DNA from: Oehlia diaphana
Taxonomy: Eukaryota > Glomeromycota > Glomeromycetes > Glomerales > Glomeraceae
Direction of reading: 5' to 3'
Assembly: GCA_003833135.1 (NCBI GenBank)
Contig: QZLH01000262.1
Location: forward strand, 129,387 to 182,018
DNA length: 52,632 nucleotides
Position 1 is the stretch's first letter. Each line of letters begins with the position of its first letter. Positions 1 through 12,262 of this stretch are shown one piece after another. Below the pieces are notes generated by a model. The model saw only the letters and a list, made by a program, of their open reading frames with translations, searched no databases and had not been told where the DNA came from. A program made the position numbers and the translations under genes.

Positions 1-1115
1 TTTCATAAAAGGGGGGTTTTCCAGATGATAATTCTGCCATAATTACGCCAAAACTATAAATATCGGAAGATAATGTGCATGATTCTCCATTCAAAACTTC
101 TGGAGCAATATATGGTAATACTCCACATGTTTTTTCATCATCCGATTGTCGTCCATTTGCTGGCCCAGATAATCCAAAATCTGAAATATAAGTAAGGTTC
201 ACGTCATCATCTTCACTATAATTCTGTAATATGTTTCCACTATGAAAATCTTTATGAAAGTAACTTAGTTTATGCAATCTTTTAAGGTCATATGTAACAT
301 CAACTAAGATTCTAAGTTTATCCTTCCATAAAAGATTATTAAAATTATTTGAAAGAATCTGTCTCAAACTTCCTTGATTTGCTAATTGTACAATCATAAT
401 AAATTCTTTAGTTTCTGGATCTTTGGTGATTCCATAAAAATTTAAATATGATTCGTCATCATTAAAATAAATATTCCAAAGTGCTTTAGTCTATAAGATA
501 TAATAAGTTAATTAATTATATTAAAAATGGATTTTGTAATTTATCGACAGGTCGATATATAGACTCTGATTTTTGGTCAGCATTACGGCATTAAGAAATT
601 GAGCCATGTAACAAATAACGTGACAAATAAGATTTTAAAAGTGGGACGTGACATACGGGTCGATAAATTACTTTTCTCTTAATATATATATAAATAAAAT
701 ATACCTCTTTTAAATATTCAGCTGAAATATTTTGAGATTCTTTTAATTTTTTCAAAGCAATTGTCGTAGGTTCAGGTTCTCCTTTTTTCCAAGTTCCATC
801 GTCTTGTTTAATATATTTCGCTTTACCATCGATCCACGTCGCGGAATATACTTTGGAAAATCCACCTTCGCCAATTTGTTTTATATTTTCAAATCTATCG
901 AATGGTACCCATTCAAGAAATAATGGATGATTATCAACATTCTTATCATATTTTGCATTATAAATTGTATCCTTAATAAATTCATCAATATCATGATTTC
1001 CACTCGTCCATCCTTCAATTATATGACGAGGAACGCATTCTTTACACCATAACGTATTAAATTCTCCATATGGGTCATAACAATTTTTATGAGAGATTGT
1101 TATTCCGTTACTCAT
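1..1115 (-). CDS. TKL-type protein kinase, 3' end cut by window edge
   Basis: Predicted Ser/Thr or Tyr protein kinase of the TKL-like family expanded in Glomeromycotina. Model: exon 1 1115..705 (137 codons), intron 704..491 (GTAT..TAG), exon 2 490..<1, in frame across the join; 300 residues visible. The N-terminus has a CxxC-type stretch (LWCKEC, residues 23-28). The kinase domain starts near residue 72 (FENIKQIGEGG): glycine loop GEGGFSKVYS, lysine in IALKKL, then HKDFHSGN (HRD with K for R, catalytic Asp kept), DFGLSG, and APEVLNG, ending at the edge in SGKPPFYE. The lower C-lobe lies outside the window. An insert between beta-2 and beta-3 is rich in K/E/P. The ATG at 1115 is the first in frame. 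Kinase assignment is firm; substrate and pathway are unknown. Confidence 0.88.
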
Positions 1116-2862
1116 TTTTTTTATTTTTGTTTTTTTTCAAATTTTATAAAATGATTTTGTATGTGATCTTAGGGATAAATAAGAAATATTTATAATGCCG
1201 TAGCAACCTACAGGTTATGGTAATACAATATTTTGATTTGTTGAACTGAACTTTGACGGTGATTGCCATAGGGCATAAGTCCTTTATTTTTTAACGGTTA
1301 CCTGGTTACTTCAATGAAATAAAGTTATAAATATCAAATGATAATGCAAAATTTAAATTTTTATTTATACTAACAAATAAAAGAATCGTGTATAATAAAT
1401 CTAATTATTAATTTTTCCTTTTTAATATTTATTGAAAATGATTTACGTTCCATTAAATTGTGTAACCTGAATATCGCTGAAGATTCGATCGGCAAAATAT
1501 GGGATTTTTTGTCAGGAGGACACGCAGATTTTGTAGATTTGTAACGATTATGAAACTGTATGATTATCTATATATATAAAAATGTGTAATAGAAAAAAAA
1601 AAATTTTTTTAATTTTTTTTTTTTTTTACGCCCAAATTTTTTTTTTTTAAAAAAGAAAAATGCAACTCATGTTTTAAACTTTCAACTTGCAGTTCTCATT
1701 TTTCTATTTTCAAATGTAAATTTATCCTTTATTATATTTTGATTAATCATCGTTTTTTTTTTAACAATGTAAGAATGATTGTGTTTGATAAACAATTTGA
1801 ATTAAAAATTGATTTGTTTATTAATACTAACTTGTCAAGTTTAACTTAAACAATATTTATTTTTTTAAGGTTATGTTAATTATTGTTTACGTTTTCAATT
1901 CACGGAATCTTACTTTGTTTATAATAACTAAATCAGAGATGAGATCCGAAACCCGTCCATCCGGATAATCCGTTCTCAATCCGATCTGTAACTCAGATAA
2001 CGAATTATTTTTCTGGATGCATGATCATTCACGGATAATCCCGTTACCTGTTAGGCTATTAACAGTAATTTAAAATTCTGTTTAACAATCTACAATCATT
2101 ACTTTATTTAAAAAAAGAACTCCCTCCATTTTGGTTTAATATTAAAATTTTTTATTAGAAAAATTATCTCATTAAGTTTTTTTGGCGTATAAAGATAAAA
2201 TAATAATATATTTTCCTTAAATTCATAATAAATAAAAAAAAAATAAATAAAATAAAGTTTCAAAAAAATTTTAAAAAATTTTCCCAGCTTTTGGGGAAAT
2301 TTGATACTAAAAAAAATATTATCCGTTAGTGTACATAGTCTTAACCATTTTTAAACCTACGAAATTAAGTCACATGACAGTAAATTCCGGCCAGCACTAT
2401 TGATGTTCCACCAAAACTTCGGACATCCGGATATTCGGATATCCGTAACCGGGCGTACGGATTGCATGATTTTAAACGCTAACCTAATATGTGATATCGG
2501 AATAAATTTATGAATTAAATATTCTATCCGAAACGTTAAATTTGGGGTACTAATCTTAAAAAAAAAAAAAAAAAATTAATTGCGTTTTTTTTACAATTTT
2601 ATGACCAAATCCAACGAAGGGACTATGATTAGATGGGAATTTATCTATTATTTAATTATTACATACTATTTATATTATTTTTAATTTTAATTTATGTGAC
2701 GTAACATTAACATCATAGTCATATGTTTAGATGTAAACTTTGTAACTGCTTTTTTTTTGACATTTTGATATCTGATATTACGTCACGAAATGAAAATTTA
2801 ATCTATTTTATTTATGTTAAAATAATATATAAAATGTTACAAAAATTTTAAAATAATTTAAA
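1116..2862. other. Intergenic region between kinase and acyltransferase genes
   Basis: No supportable gene. It holds poly-A/T runs (about 1590-1660, 2555-2575) and two patches, about 1940-2060 and 2390-2470, with repeated ATCCGGAT/GGATATCCG-like words that recur elsewhere in the window. The part next to 1115 should contain the kinase promoter, but no distinct element can be singled out in such AT-rich DNA. Confidence 0.5.
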
Positions 2863-4209
2863 TTAATTAGAAAAATATGATCGAAGAAGAAACTTCTCAC
2901 GTTTTCTTATCAAAGGTTCAATAAATGCTGGTATAAATATCAAATTAATAGTTAATAATAAAACCCATTTTAAAAATCTTTTAATCTTTGTAATCTCATT
3001 TTTTTTCTCATAACTAAACACAGCTTCCCATAAAATTAATATTACTCCATGAATCATAAAGAAAAAGAATTGTTCACCCGTCCAAATATTAAATTGTCCA
3101 ATAATAAGGTATTCATGAAGTAAACTACTAAAACATAAAGCACCAAGTACACCCATCATATTTGCAAATTTTCTTGGAACAAATGAGGAGAGAAAATTTC
3201 TAATAGGCAAGTAACCTAATTCTTTAAAAATTTCGCTAAACATTAATTGCCAACGAGTGGACCAAAAATCACGAGGACTTGATGCTATCCATGGCTCGTT
3301 AAATAAATGTTTTGTATTGAATAAGAATGTAATCATCCATTCTTTTAAAGAAACGTATTCTGAAGGAGTAAGAAAACCGGATTTAATCAAAATAGATTTG
3401 TGATTGTTATTTTCCGATGTGGAATGAAAGAAAAGACGAAAGAAAATTGCGTTAATAATAGTGAAGACATCATAAAATAATGAAAGCACCAAGTATATAG
3501 ATAAAGTAATATTCAAGTAATGTAAAATTGAAAACATTGTAATGGCAGGGATTCCTTTTGTAATAAATTCGATTAAGCGAACTTGATAAGCCTTTTCTGG
3601 TATTTCTACTACATACTTATGTGAAAAGTAACTTAAAAGTTCATAAATTAACCATTTTACAAAAGTAATTATGAAGCGGCTGATCAACTTTCCGTTAATT
3701 TGTGAAGTTGTAGGAGATTTAATAATCAAAGGATCATCCGATTTTGGAGGAATTATATAAGAATCAAAACGCCAATTAAATAATGACCAAAGATATGATT
3801 TGAATTCTTTTTGATTTTTAGGATTATTATATGATCTATTTAATTTTAAAAATAGTAACATTTTCATCCCGAAAACTGCACTACGACCAACCAAATCATT
3901 TTGAAGTTTAATCGGATAATTTCCCTTACGAAAACTAATTGGGATTGATAAATATATAAGCGCTAGAGATAATAAAGTGTAAAAACGTTTTCTTGTTCTA
4001 ATTGGTTCAAATGTAAGTGATATGAATAATAACAATGGAATAAAACATATTGATAAATAAATTGAATCAGGTAATTTTGGTGGAAATTCTTGCCATGTTG
4101 ATAAAGGTGAATTAATGATGAAATTTAATGTATGGGCGGTTGTTATAGACAAAGGTATATAAACCAGATTTGATTTTGTGAAAATTCTAGGTTGAGATTC
4201 TAATGACAT
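2863..4209 (-). CDS. Wax-synthase-like membrane-bound O-acyltransferase
   Basis: Intronless ORF of 448 residues. The family transfers a fatty acyl group from acyl-CoA to an alcohol or sterol in the ER membrane (MBOAT superfamily, wax synthase domain). Seen: several hydrophobic segments (about 15-33, 50-66, 76-92, 180-196, 222-256, 352-370, 380-398, 412-432). The motif DFWSTRWQ at 314-321 fits the family N/D-F-W-x-R-W signature. Candidate catalytic His365 lies in SSLLHEYLI, inside a membrane segment, as expected for MBOAT enzymes. A conserved-looking block after it (FNIWTGEQFFFFMIHG) supports the family. Start: ATG at 4209, with no earlier in-frame ATG close by. Substrate is not readable from sequence; a sterol O-acyltransferase role is possible. 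Confidence 0.82.
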   Translation of the reverse strand: MSLESQPRIFTKSNLVYIPLSITTAHTLNFIINSPLSTWQEFPPKLPDSIYLSICFIPLLLFISLTFEPIRTRKRFYTLLSLALIYLSIPISFRKGNYPIKLQNDLVGRSAVFGMKMLLFLKLNRSYNNPKNQKEFKSYLWSLFNWRFDSYIIPPKSDDPLIIKSPTTSQINGKLISRFIITFVKWLIYELLSYFSHKYVVEIPEKAYQVRLIEFITKGIPAITMFSILHYLNITLSIYLVLSLFYDVFTIINAIFFRLFFHSTSENNNHKSILIKSGFLTPSEYVSLKEWMITFLFNTKHLFNEPWIASSPRDFWSTRWQLMFSEIFKELGYLPIRNFLSSFVPRKFANMMGVLGALCFSSLLHEYLIIGQFNIWTGEQFFFFMIHGVILILWEAVFSYEKKNEITKIKRFLKWVLLLTINLIFIPAFIEPLIRKREKFLLRSYFSN

Positions 4210-5940
4210 TTTCGTACGGTAATTTTTTTAAATTTAGTCTATGTATGTTATGAAAAAAATGAATAAATGAATAATATGAAATATGAATTATATATAATAT
4301 TATGTTTATGTAAATTGTATGCAAAATCTTATATTTATCTAATGAATGTTTTCTGAATAAAAAATCTTTTCGAAATCCATCGCTTTATATATATAATTTT
4401 TTTTTTTTTTTTCTTCGTTGATTTTGAAAGGATTATTCTTAAAATCATTGTTACAATAAGTTATTACTACATAATGTGGCGTTTTCATAATTTTCTAATT
4501 TTAGGTTAGGCTAAAAGTAAATTGTTTTTTTGACGATCATTATTGATCAATGTGTACAGTATGTCTTCTTAAGGAATTGGCATTGTCGTAATGTATTTCC
4601 TTTTATGAGTTTCAAAAAAAAAGAACAAAATAAATCATCGATTTAGAAAAAGAAAATTTCTTGAAAATAATATTTATTATATCAATGTAATCTTAATGCA
4701 TGCATAAATTATGCTTTATTCGTTTCAAGAGTCTCTTCCAAAGTTCAAAAATTGTTCATTTTGGGATGTCATGGAAGGACTTGGTATTGTTACACAAATT
4801 TACTCGTCGCAGTAAATTTTTTCTAAAGTACTAAAATAGTAAGAAAAATAAAAATCTTGGCAATTTTTCTTTTGTCTGCGGATTCTATTTTTAATAAACA
4901 TTTGATTAAATCGACCATATTATTTAATTTAATATGAATATTTTTTCTCTTTTCGTATCTTTATTTATTAATATTGATTGATGGAATTTTTTGTCCGATT
5001 TACAAATTCTTTTGCACATGCAAAACTTGTAATGTGAAACAATGAATATTTCTAATGATTCCGAATGTATAATATATTATTATGCTTCATATGATTTACA
5101 AACTTTTTCATACACATAAACTTTCTGAGACGGCTGATCAGCTATTGACATCACTACTTTAGCGAAATTTAACCCAAATAATGCGGAATTTAGATTAGTT
5201 GGAATTTGAAATGGAAGGATATAAGTTTTTCGAGAAAAAAATGATGGCGCAGTAAAGTGATAAAATTAGATAATAATAATAATAATTTGATTGTTTTTAA
5301 TTATTTAAAATATAATTTTATTACCAAATTGAACTTTATTATTCTATAAATAAATCATTGTTAAATAAGAAATTAAATTGTAAGTTTATAAATACGAGTC
5401 ACGACTCATTTTTTTGGACAAAAAATATTTTTTTTTTTTTTCCGAAATTTATTTATTTATTTATTTATTTTTCGTTAAAACCTAATTTACGCTAACGAAC
5501 TTTCAATTTAGATGAATTTAAGTCGATTCTCTGAATATTTTGAACACTGTACCGCACATAAAATGATTTAACTCAATCTTGTATTATAAAAAACTCAAAC
5601 AACAAAGTTTTGTATCACCACCAAAAAAATTATTACGATTGATGTAATTTACTACTTATCTATAATTTAAGTATTTGCGTATTATATGAAAGTGCATGAT
5701 CATTTTCATCAATCGTAAAATTAAAAGTTCCAAATTAACACCGATATTATAACGCTTGGGTTTGTCTTAGAAGATAATGTAATTATATCTGAAATATATA
5801 TATATATATATATATAACAGTTTATCATCAAGCAAGAAAACCCCGTATTTTCCTAAATAATATCAAGATAATTCACTAAAAAGATATATATAAAAAAAAA
5901 GAACGAATTATTTGCTTAGTAAAAGTATCAGCTACAATAT
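4210..5940. other. Intergenic region with microsatellites
   Basis: No gene seen. Contains an (ATTT)n run near 5447-5471 and an (AT)n run at 5794-5817, plus T-rich stretches near 4395-4412 and 5425-5442. The 4210-4330 part is the likely 5' flank of the acyltransferase gene. Confidence 0.5.
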
Positions 5941-5949
5941 TTTTGAAAT

Positions 5950-6360
5950 TGAGATCAACGGAACTTATCAGACTATCATACCGAGTTATTACAAATCAAA
6001 GAAGAGCAGCAAGCTTCTAGAAGACTGTAGGCAATAGCAAAATCATGATGTATTAGTGCGGTTGATGGAGATAAACTTTTAGATGTTAAGATGCAAGATA
6101 TTCAGGAACAATTAGAACATGTTACAAAGGAAGACACACAACCTTATAATAAGTGAATTAAAGTTTCACCGAGTTATTGTAATAGGGTTCTTTCGATAAG
6201 TTCCTCGAAAGAAGTTGTCAAACAGTTACGATAATAAGATTGAGAATTGATAAAAAAATCAAGATGATGCAAACTCAATGCTTTTTTTAAGCGTAAAAGT
6301 AATTGATGAATTTGACAATTCTGGAACGCCAAACTTGATAACATTATTTTCACTTTCACG
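5950..6360 (+). pseudogene. Degenerate coding remnant of unknown origin
   Basis: Plus-strand translation gives coding-like stretches in shifting frames, broken by stops: for example IKEEQQASRRL near 6000, a stretch ending LDVKMQDIQEQLEHVTKE near 6080-6130, and VKVIDEFDNSGTPNLITLF near 6290-6345. Composition is more protein-like than the neighbouring AT-rich DNA, but no family is recognised and no intact frame exists. The minus-strand ORF over 6174-6359 is probably a shadow. The 3' end holds a TTTCACGTGTCAGTG stretch that resembles the interior of the foldback element near 14.35 kb. Confidence 0.25.
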
Positions 6361-6704
6361 TGTCAGTGAATAACGCCAGAACGGTTACAAAAAAAATTGT
6401 AAATCTGGATGGTGTTTACAAGAGACGTCTGAGACGCGATTTGAAATTATTTGTTGACGACCCTTAAGTTTACAAAGTTTGTTTTATTATAATAACATAT
6501 TATTTTTACGTTTAAAATGGTTGGTTTATTTAAAATAAATAATTATTAAACTCATAGTTACAGTACCGCAGTACGACTAAAAATCCTATAAGCGGACTTT
6601 GATCAGCTAAAATATTATCAGACTAATCGGTATTATTAATTATGAGTCATCTCTTTTGTCTCATGATACAATTTGTTTGATTATGACATAATTGACTAAC
6701 AAAT

Positions 6705-6770
6705 TTATATAAAAAGCCACTCCAGAAATTTTTAAACTCGCACATTTATTCTCTCTCTTCTTCACTCTCG
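6705..6770 (+). promoter_or_regulatory. TATA box plus CT-rich leader, candidate promoter
   Basis: TTATATAAAAAG at 6705-6716 is followed about 35 bases later by a pyrimidine-rich stretch (CTCTCTCTTCTTCACTCTC, about 6751-6769). A TATA element followed by a CT-rich block is a common fungal promoter layout. Downstream (6.8-7.65 kb) lies only degraded coding sequence, so this may be the relic promoter of a dead gene. The call rests on layout only. Confidence 0.3.
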
Positions 6771-7215
6771 TCAATACGTCAATAAAATTTTTTTTCACAG
6801 TATTTTATCCCTTCAAGTGCTTAATAAATTTTTTTTATCTTATTTTAACTTTAAAATTTTACTTTTGTTTTTTTGTGTAATACGCCCTTCCGTCTCTCTC
6901 TCTCTCACTCTCACACTTCGGGGAAGAGCTATGATCTAAAGCTTAGGGGAGCTTAACCAAAGAAATTATTAATTATGAAATTACAATACAGGTGAAACTG
7001 AAACACCCAGAAGAAAATAAAATTACGTGAATTCGATGTGTCTACTGCGGAACCTTTTTATATCTGTGTAAATTTGCGTATCACTGCCGATTTTCTAATG
7101 GATTTTGGTATTGTATCCTTCATATTATCAACCTTGTGAAGATGATTCCGATGATGATGATTAAATTTTGCATTATGGTAAAAATTCTTTTTTTTTGTTT
7201 TTTTTTTTTTTGTAT

Positions 7216-7671
7216 TGTATTTTCTTTTTGACTCTAAGGAGTTTTGAAAAGACCGTTCTGAAGAAGCCGAAGAAGCCTAACAAACAAAGTCGTCGCGTAC
7301 GCCTAAGAAAGGGAAGAAGTGACGTCCGGGATCAAAAGTTTTGACGATATTTTTAGCAAAGCTAATAATAAATATCTATTACTTTAATATTTTTATACTT
7401 GGAAATCGTTTTTTATTATAGAGTGAAGGTGCATATATTTTCTTAGAGAAGTTCTTGAAAAAGAGTGCGTATCAAGTATTAAAAACGCGAAATTTTTTTT
7501 TTTTTTTTTGATTTTATACTTTATTTATCTTTTTTTATTTATCAGTTACAGCACTATATTGTATTGAAACATTGGACAACAGATGAAAGTTCTCTGAATG
7601 GAGTATTAGATGGGTGTAAATGGCTCAAAAGATTTTAAAAGAGGTGTGTATTTTTTTATTTGCAAAGTGGG
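7216..7671 (+). pseudogene. Broken gene remnant with basic stretch, upstream copy of duplicated block
   Basis: Downstream of the candidate promoter, plus-strand frames give a Lys/Arg-rich stretch (KSSRTPKKGKK in one frame, FDDIFSKANNK in another; about 7260-7370), broken by stops or frameshifts. A second exon-like piece follows a TTATCAG acceptor at about 7545 and reads TDESSLNGVLDGCKWLKRF before a stop. The block 7441-7671 is repeated at 8099-8335. The family is not recognised. Two partial copies with differing lesions suggest decayed tandem duplicates rather than a live gene. Confidence 0.25.
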
Positions 7672-8059
7672 TAACTTCCTAAGTCAAAATTAGAACGGAT
7701 AACTCATTGAGTCGGGGAGTTCACAAATTTTACTTAGGAGGGTACTGGATTTGTTTGTTTGGGTTGGGTAAGGGTGAGCAAAGTGGGTAACTCCTAGCAC
7801 ATGGTTGACTTAGGAGAATTACCTACTTTTTTTTTTTATTTTATTTTTATTTTTTATTTTTTTATTTCCCTTTTTTTTTCTTTTTTTATTTTTTTTTTAT
7901 TTCTCCTGTTCACTTGATAACCAACTCAAGCAGATAACATCCTACTTTGTTATTAGTAAAGTCTGCTAATTTTAAAAGGAGGAATTAGCTATGTCTTCTT
8001 TACTATTAAATAAAAATTTAGCACACTACTAATAATTTTTTCTTTCTCATAATAGGTAA

Positions 8060-8275
8060 ATGCAGAGATTTACAATCACTGGTAGAATGAAGAAATTTCT
8101 TAAAGGAGTTTTTGAAAAAGAGTGCGTATTAAATATTAAAAATGTGAAAATACTTTATATTTGTTATCTGATTTCTTATTATTGGATTGTATTTATTCTT
8201 TTTTTTATTTATCAGTTACAGCAATACTGGATAACAGATGAAAGTTCTCTGAATAGAGCATTACTGATTTTCTAG
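8060..8275 (+). pseudogene. Downstream copy of the duplicated block, short two-exon-like ORF
   Basis: Reads either as one open frame of 71 codons or as two exons: 8060..8125 (22 codons ending FEKEC), a GTATTA..TATCAG intron of 90 bases, then 8216..8275 reading LQQYWITDESSLNRALLIF and stop. The intron length is a multiple of three, so both readings stay open. The 3' half is about as similar to 7441-7671 as the flanking noncoding bases are, which argues against strong coding constraint. No domain is recognised. Probably a relic; a short secreted or regulatory peptide is not excluded. Confidence 0.25.
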
Positions 8276-10150
8276 ATGAGTGTAAATGGCACAAGAGACT
8301 TTAGAAGAGATGTGTATTTTTTTTGCAAAGTGGGTTGTAGAATTGTTGAAGTAACTTTTCCAAGATTATCAATAATTTTTTTACCATGGACATGAATCAT
8401 GACTAGTCTAATAAATGGGTAATTGGCTATGATTGTTTTTTTTTTTCATCTTCCTAATTCACATCCTGAAATGTAATATTACCAACATGCATAAATTTTC
8501 AATTCATTTTTATTCACAGTTGTCTTGTAATTTTGATTTGGATATTCTTTGTCATTGTGGTAAGTATCATTTATGTTCTTACAAGGGAAAGGAATTCACG
8601 TGTACATGGCTCTTTTTGCTAGGCGAAATTATATTTCGCTAATGACCAGCTGTAGCCTGAGAGAAACTGAGGTTCCATAGTTGTTCTAGTGATGAACAAT
8701 GTGGCAAGTGTTCAATAGTTATTTTTATATATTGTTTACTTATAGTTTTATTATATTTAGACTTATTTATTATTATAGTTTTTATTGTAGATTTCGTTTA
8801 TTTATTGTTTCTAGTGAAATATTTTATTTATTTATTAGATTTATATTTATTTATAGTTTTTTAGTGCAAACATTTTATTTGTTATTAGATTTAGATTTTA
8901 TAATGTACAACTATAGCTTGTGACTGTATGAGGTACCTCTATGCACCTTGCTCTCTTGCGTGAACTTTCTCATAGGGTTTATATGATTTGCCACCATACT
9001 AATCCTTTATGTTTTTAATTTTCTTCATTAACCTGTGATTGCTAAGGTACACTACTCAAATACATTTGTTAGAAGAAGATGAAGATACAAAATACATAAG
9101 TTTGGTAAGGAATAAGGCAATGAAAGAAATATTGCATTTAAAATCTTTTTCAAAACTCATAGCTGTATTTTTTTAGTATAACTGTCTAAATTATTAATAT
9201 TGATTAAAAACATTTATTTATAAATTCAATTTTAGGAGTGTTTAGACAATTTTTCCTAGACTTTTTCTGCATTATAAAATTAATTGACGAATTTTTTATT
9301 TAAAAATATATATATAATTTTCCATATAATGCAAATGTATTTGTAACTAATAAGTTTCAAAAAAATATATAGCGTAATCCACATATTATTTTTGCGTCAT
9401 CTGATGCACATCAGCTGTCAGATGACGCAATCTCGCAAATTGCAATATTTATTTAAAAAATTATTTGTAATTTATTTTAGATCGTAAATAATTTATTTAA
9501 CTCTATTTTGCCTTTATAATTTGAGAATATTTATTAACATATGTAGTAATAGATTATTTTAAAAAATTACGGGATTTATTATTTACAAGGAAATAAAGCA
9601 AAGCTGAGGATTTGGATCGACAAAAGTATTATTTTTCTGAGGCGCAGGAGAAAGTTTTGCAAAAAGTTACCAAAAAGTCTGTATTTGTGCTTAATGAAAA
9701 TACAGAACATAAAGAAAAAATGGAATTTTTTTTACCAAAAAAGAAATTCCAAAAGAAATTTATCACTTAGATATCGTAAATAGCTAAAATTTGCATTATA
9801 ATGAAATTTCATGCAATTATATGCAAAGTTATGAAAGAAAATCGGAGATGATTTTCCGTTCTATAAAAACCTCTGATATATTCTTATATGGGAATTAATG
9901 GAGCTTTTATGAAAGAAAAATTAAATATAAAAGACTTAGAATAATATCCTTGCGTTAAACCTTTCTCTTTTCTTTAACGTATATATATATGTATATCTAG
10001 TTAATAAAATATATAATTTTATTAACCATACTACCTGTTCTGTGCACGAACACCAAGGTTGGTCTAGAACCTAACAGAAGGTCAAACTACCACAAAGACA
10101 TTGCACCCTCAGCTTTACCATCTAGGACGATACGTATAAATACAAATAAA
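8276..10150. other. Intergenic region with low-complexity DNA and a perfect inverted repeat
   Basis: 8433-8642 is open but T-rich and unconvincing. 8699-8923 is a TTTATTTATTAGATTTA-type degenerate repeat that is open by composition only. 9392-9430 holds a perfect 13-bp inverted repeat, listed separately. The last 130 bases before the BTB gene (10022-10150) are less AT-rich and probably form its 5' leader; TATAAATA at about 10135 is very close to the ATG. Confidence 0.45.
9392..9430. repeat. Perfect 13-bp inverted repeat with bZIP-like core
   Basis: TTGCGTCATCTGA (9392-9404) and TCAGATGACGCAA (9418-9430) are exact reverse complements around a 13-base spacer. Each arm contains TGACGCAA, resembling CRE/C-EBP half sites bound by fungal bZIP factors. 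It could be a paired operator upstream of the BTB gene (about 720 bases) or the core of a small foldback element. Confidence 0.55.
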
Positions 10151-11679
10151 ATGACATATCATTTCGAAACTGAAGTAACCAAAGCGCTCGAACAGTTACT
10201 TAAAACTGAAACGGATTATAATGTTATCATTTACGCTGGAAAAAAACATGATTCTAAGGAATTTCACGCTCATTCTAATATCTTACGATGTAGATCCAAA
10301 TATTTCGATAATATAATTTCCGATAAAAATATCGAGAAAAAAGATGAAAAATATATAATTTATAAACCGAACATTTCTCCTCAAGTTTTTGACGTTATTC
10401 TTAAGTAAGTTATTTTAAATAAAATATAATTTTTTACAAATACATTTCATTTATTTTCAATTTTTTTTTTTTTTTTAGATATCTTTATGCTGGTTATGTT
10501 GATATCACAGACAAAATTGGAACTGAACTTTTAAATATTATAATCGCTTCAGATGAATTAAATTTAGAAAATTTAACCAGGCTTACTAAAGATTATATCG
10601 TTGAACATCGTCAATTATTACAAAATGATCCAGTTGGAACTCTTCAAACTGTTTTTTATTATGAATCTCTCATTAATTTACGAGATCTTTGTTTGGAAAC
10701 AATTTGTCTTGAACCAGAAAATTTTTTTAAATCAAATAAATTCACTCAACTATCCGCTCAAGTATTAGAAATTATTTTAAAACGTGAAGATTTGAATATA
10801 GATGAAATTGAAATTTGGGAAAATATAGTTAAATGGGGATTGGCACAAGAACATAATTTTAATAGAGACGTATCTCAATGGGGTCAAGATGATATTATGA
10901 CCTTTAAAAGGATTATTTGCAGGTTTATTCCTTTAATTAGATTTTATGATATATCTCCTAAGGATTATATGATCAAAATTAAACCTTATGAAGAAATTTT
11001 ATCAAAGGAATATAGAAATGATCTTTTGAATTATTACATGATCCCTGAATACAAGCCAAAACTTAATAATTTAGCATCAAGATATTTAAAAGATATTAAT
11101 TCCGTGATAATTGATCAAAGACATGCTAATCTACTTACAAATTGGATTAATAGAAATGAGGAAAGAAAACTTAATCTCTATAAATTTAATCTTTTATATA
11201 GAGCTAGCAGAGATGGTAATACGGTCACAGAATTTCATAAAAAATGTGATAATAGGGGGGCTACTATAATTGTATTAAAAATTAAAAATTCTGAAGGTAT
11301 AATTGGAGGATATAATCCACTTGAATGGGATTCAACAAATGGTTCTTTTAAACGCACGAAAGATAGTTTTTTATTCTCATTTACAAATAAAAAGAACGTC
11401 CAAACGGCAAAAGTAGGTTATAGTAATGGTAACAAATATTCTATAGTTTGTTATCCATATTTCGGTCCAATATTTGGTTATAATAACTTATATTTACATA
11501 ATGATGGTACTTGGACAAGTTATCCTGATGATAATCCATGTTCTTATCCCAAACTTGATGGTATACCAATAGGAACCTTTGATGTGGATGATTTTGAAGT
11601 TTTTCAGGTCATAAAGAAAACGAAAAAAATTAAATTAAGTGATTTAAAATCAATATTTTGGACGAAAAAAAAATATTAA
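10151..11679 (+). CDS. BTB-BACK-TLDc domain protein
   Basis: Two exons: 10151..10404, intron 10405..10478 (GTAAGT..TTTTAG), 10479..11679; the join restores VILKYLYAGYVDI and gives 484 residues. BTB/POZ domain at about 12-110 (YNVIIYAGKKHDSKEFHAHS, then FDVILKYLYAG). BACK-like helical region at about 115-270. TLDc domain at about 293-484 (LLTNWI..., LYRASRDGNTVTEFHKKC, IIGGYNPLEW). BTB-BACK proteins usually dimerise and serve as Cullin-3 substrate adaptors; TLDc domains are linked to oxidative-stress response and V-ATPase regulation. The adaptor role here is inference. This architecture is expanded in Glomeromycotina. A decayed relative lies at 14941-15660. The poly-T before the acceptor is a strong pyrimidine tract. 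Start: first ATG after the leader, directly ahead of the BTB fold. Confidence 0.9.
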
Positions 11680-12262
11680 ATTATATAATTAAAAACGTCT
11701 TTTTGTGTCAATAAATAAAAATTTTATATTTTCTTCTTGTTTGTAAGTGATATGAAGTTATTTCATAATCTACGATCAAAATTTCTCAATCCGTATACTA
11801 CATCAAATTAATTTAAACATGTTAATCTAAATATGACCAAATTTTTTTTAATTAGATAGATATTAACTAGAAACGGAAAGTGTTTAGAGTCCGGAGCTTA
11901 TAATAGTACGACGTGATTGGCTTCTTTACTACTCACGTGACTGAAATTTTTGGTGTCGCTCTGGACAATAAATAATGAACAATAAAATAATTACACGTTA
12001 CTCAACAGAGCACTTAACATGATAATTTATTTAATTTTTATTTCCAATAGGATAGAAATAACGAACAGACAAAAAATATAAATCACATTCTATTTATATC
12101 TGCATTTTACGCACGCCCGGTTATCGTATATACCTATTTTTTTAATTAAAATCATCATCATGTCTCCTGAATACGGTTACATGAAACTGAAAAGGATAGA
12201 CTTTATCTATATAAACTGAAAAAAAGGATAAAAAAATAGTTTTAAATGAATTGTAGAAAACG
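11680..12262. other. Intergenic region
   Basis: 3' flank of the BTB gene, with no ORF of note. Contains a CACGTG palindrome at 11934-11939 and a TTAATTAA-rich stretch. No family-level repeat was recognised. Confidence 0.4.

Noticed and set aside
8433..8923. Two short plus-strand ORFs
   Set aside because: Phe/Tyr/Ile-rich translations of T-rich low-complexity DNA, without domain or codon signal.
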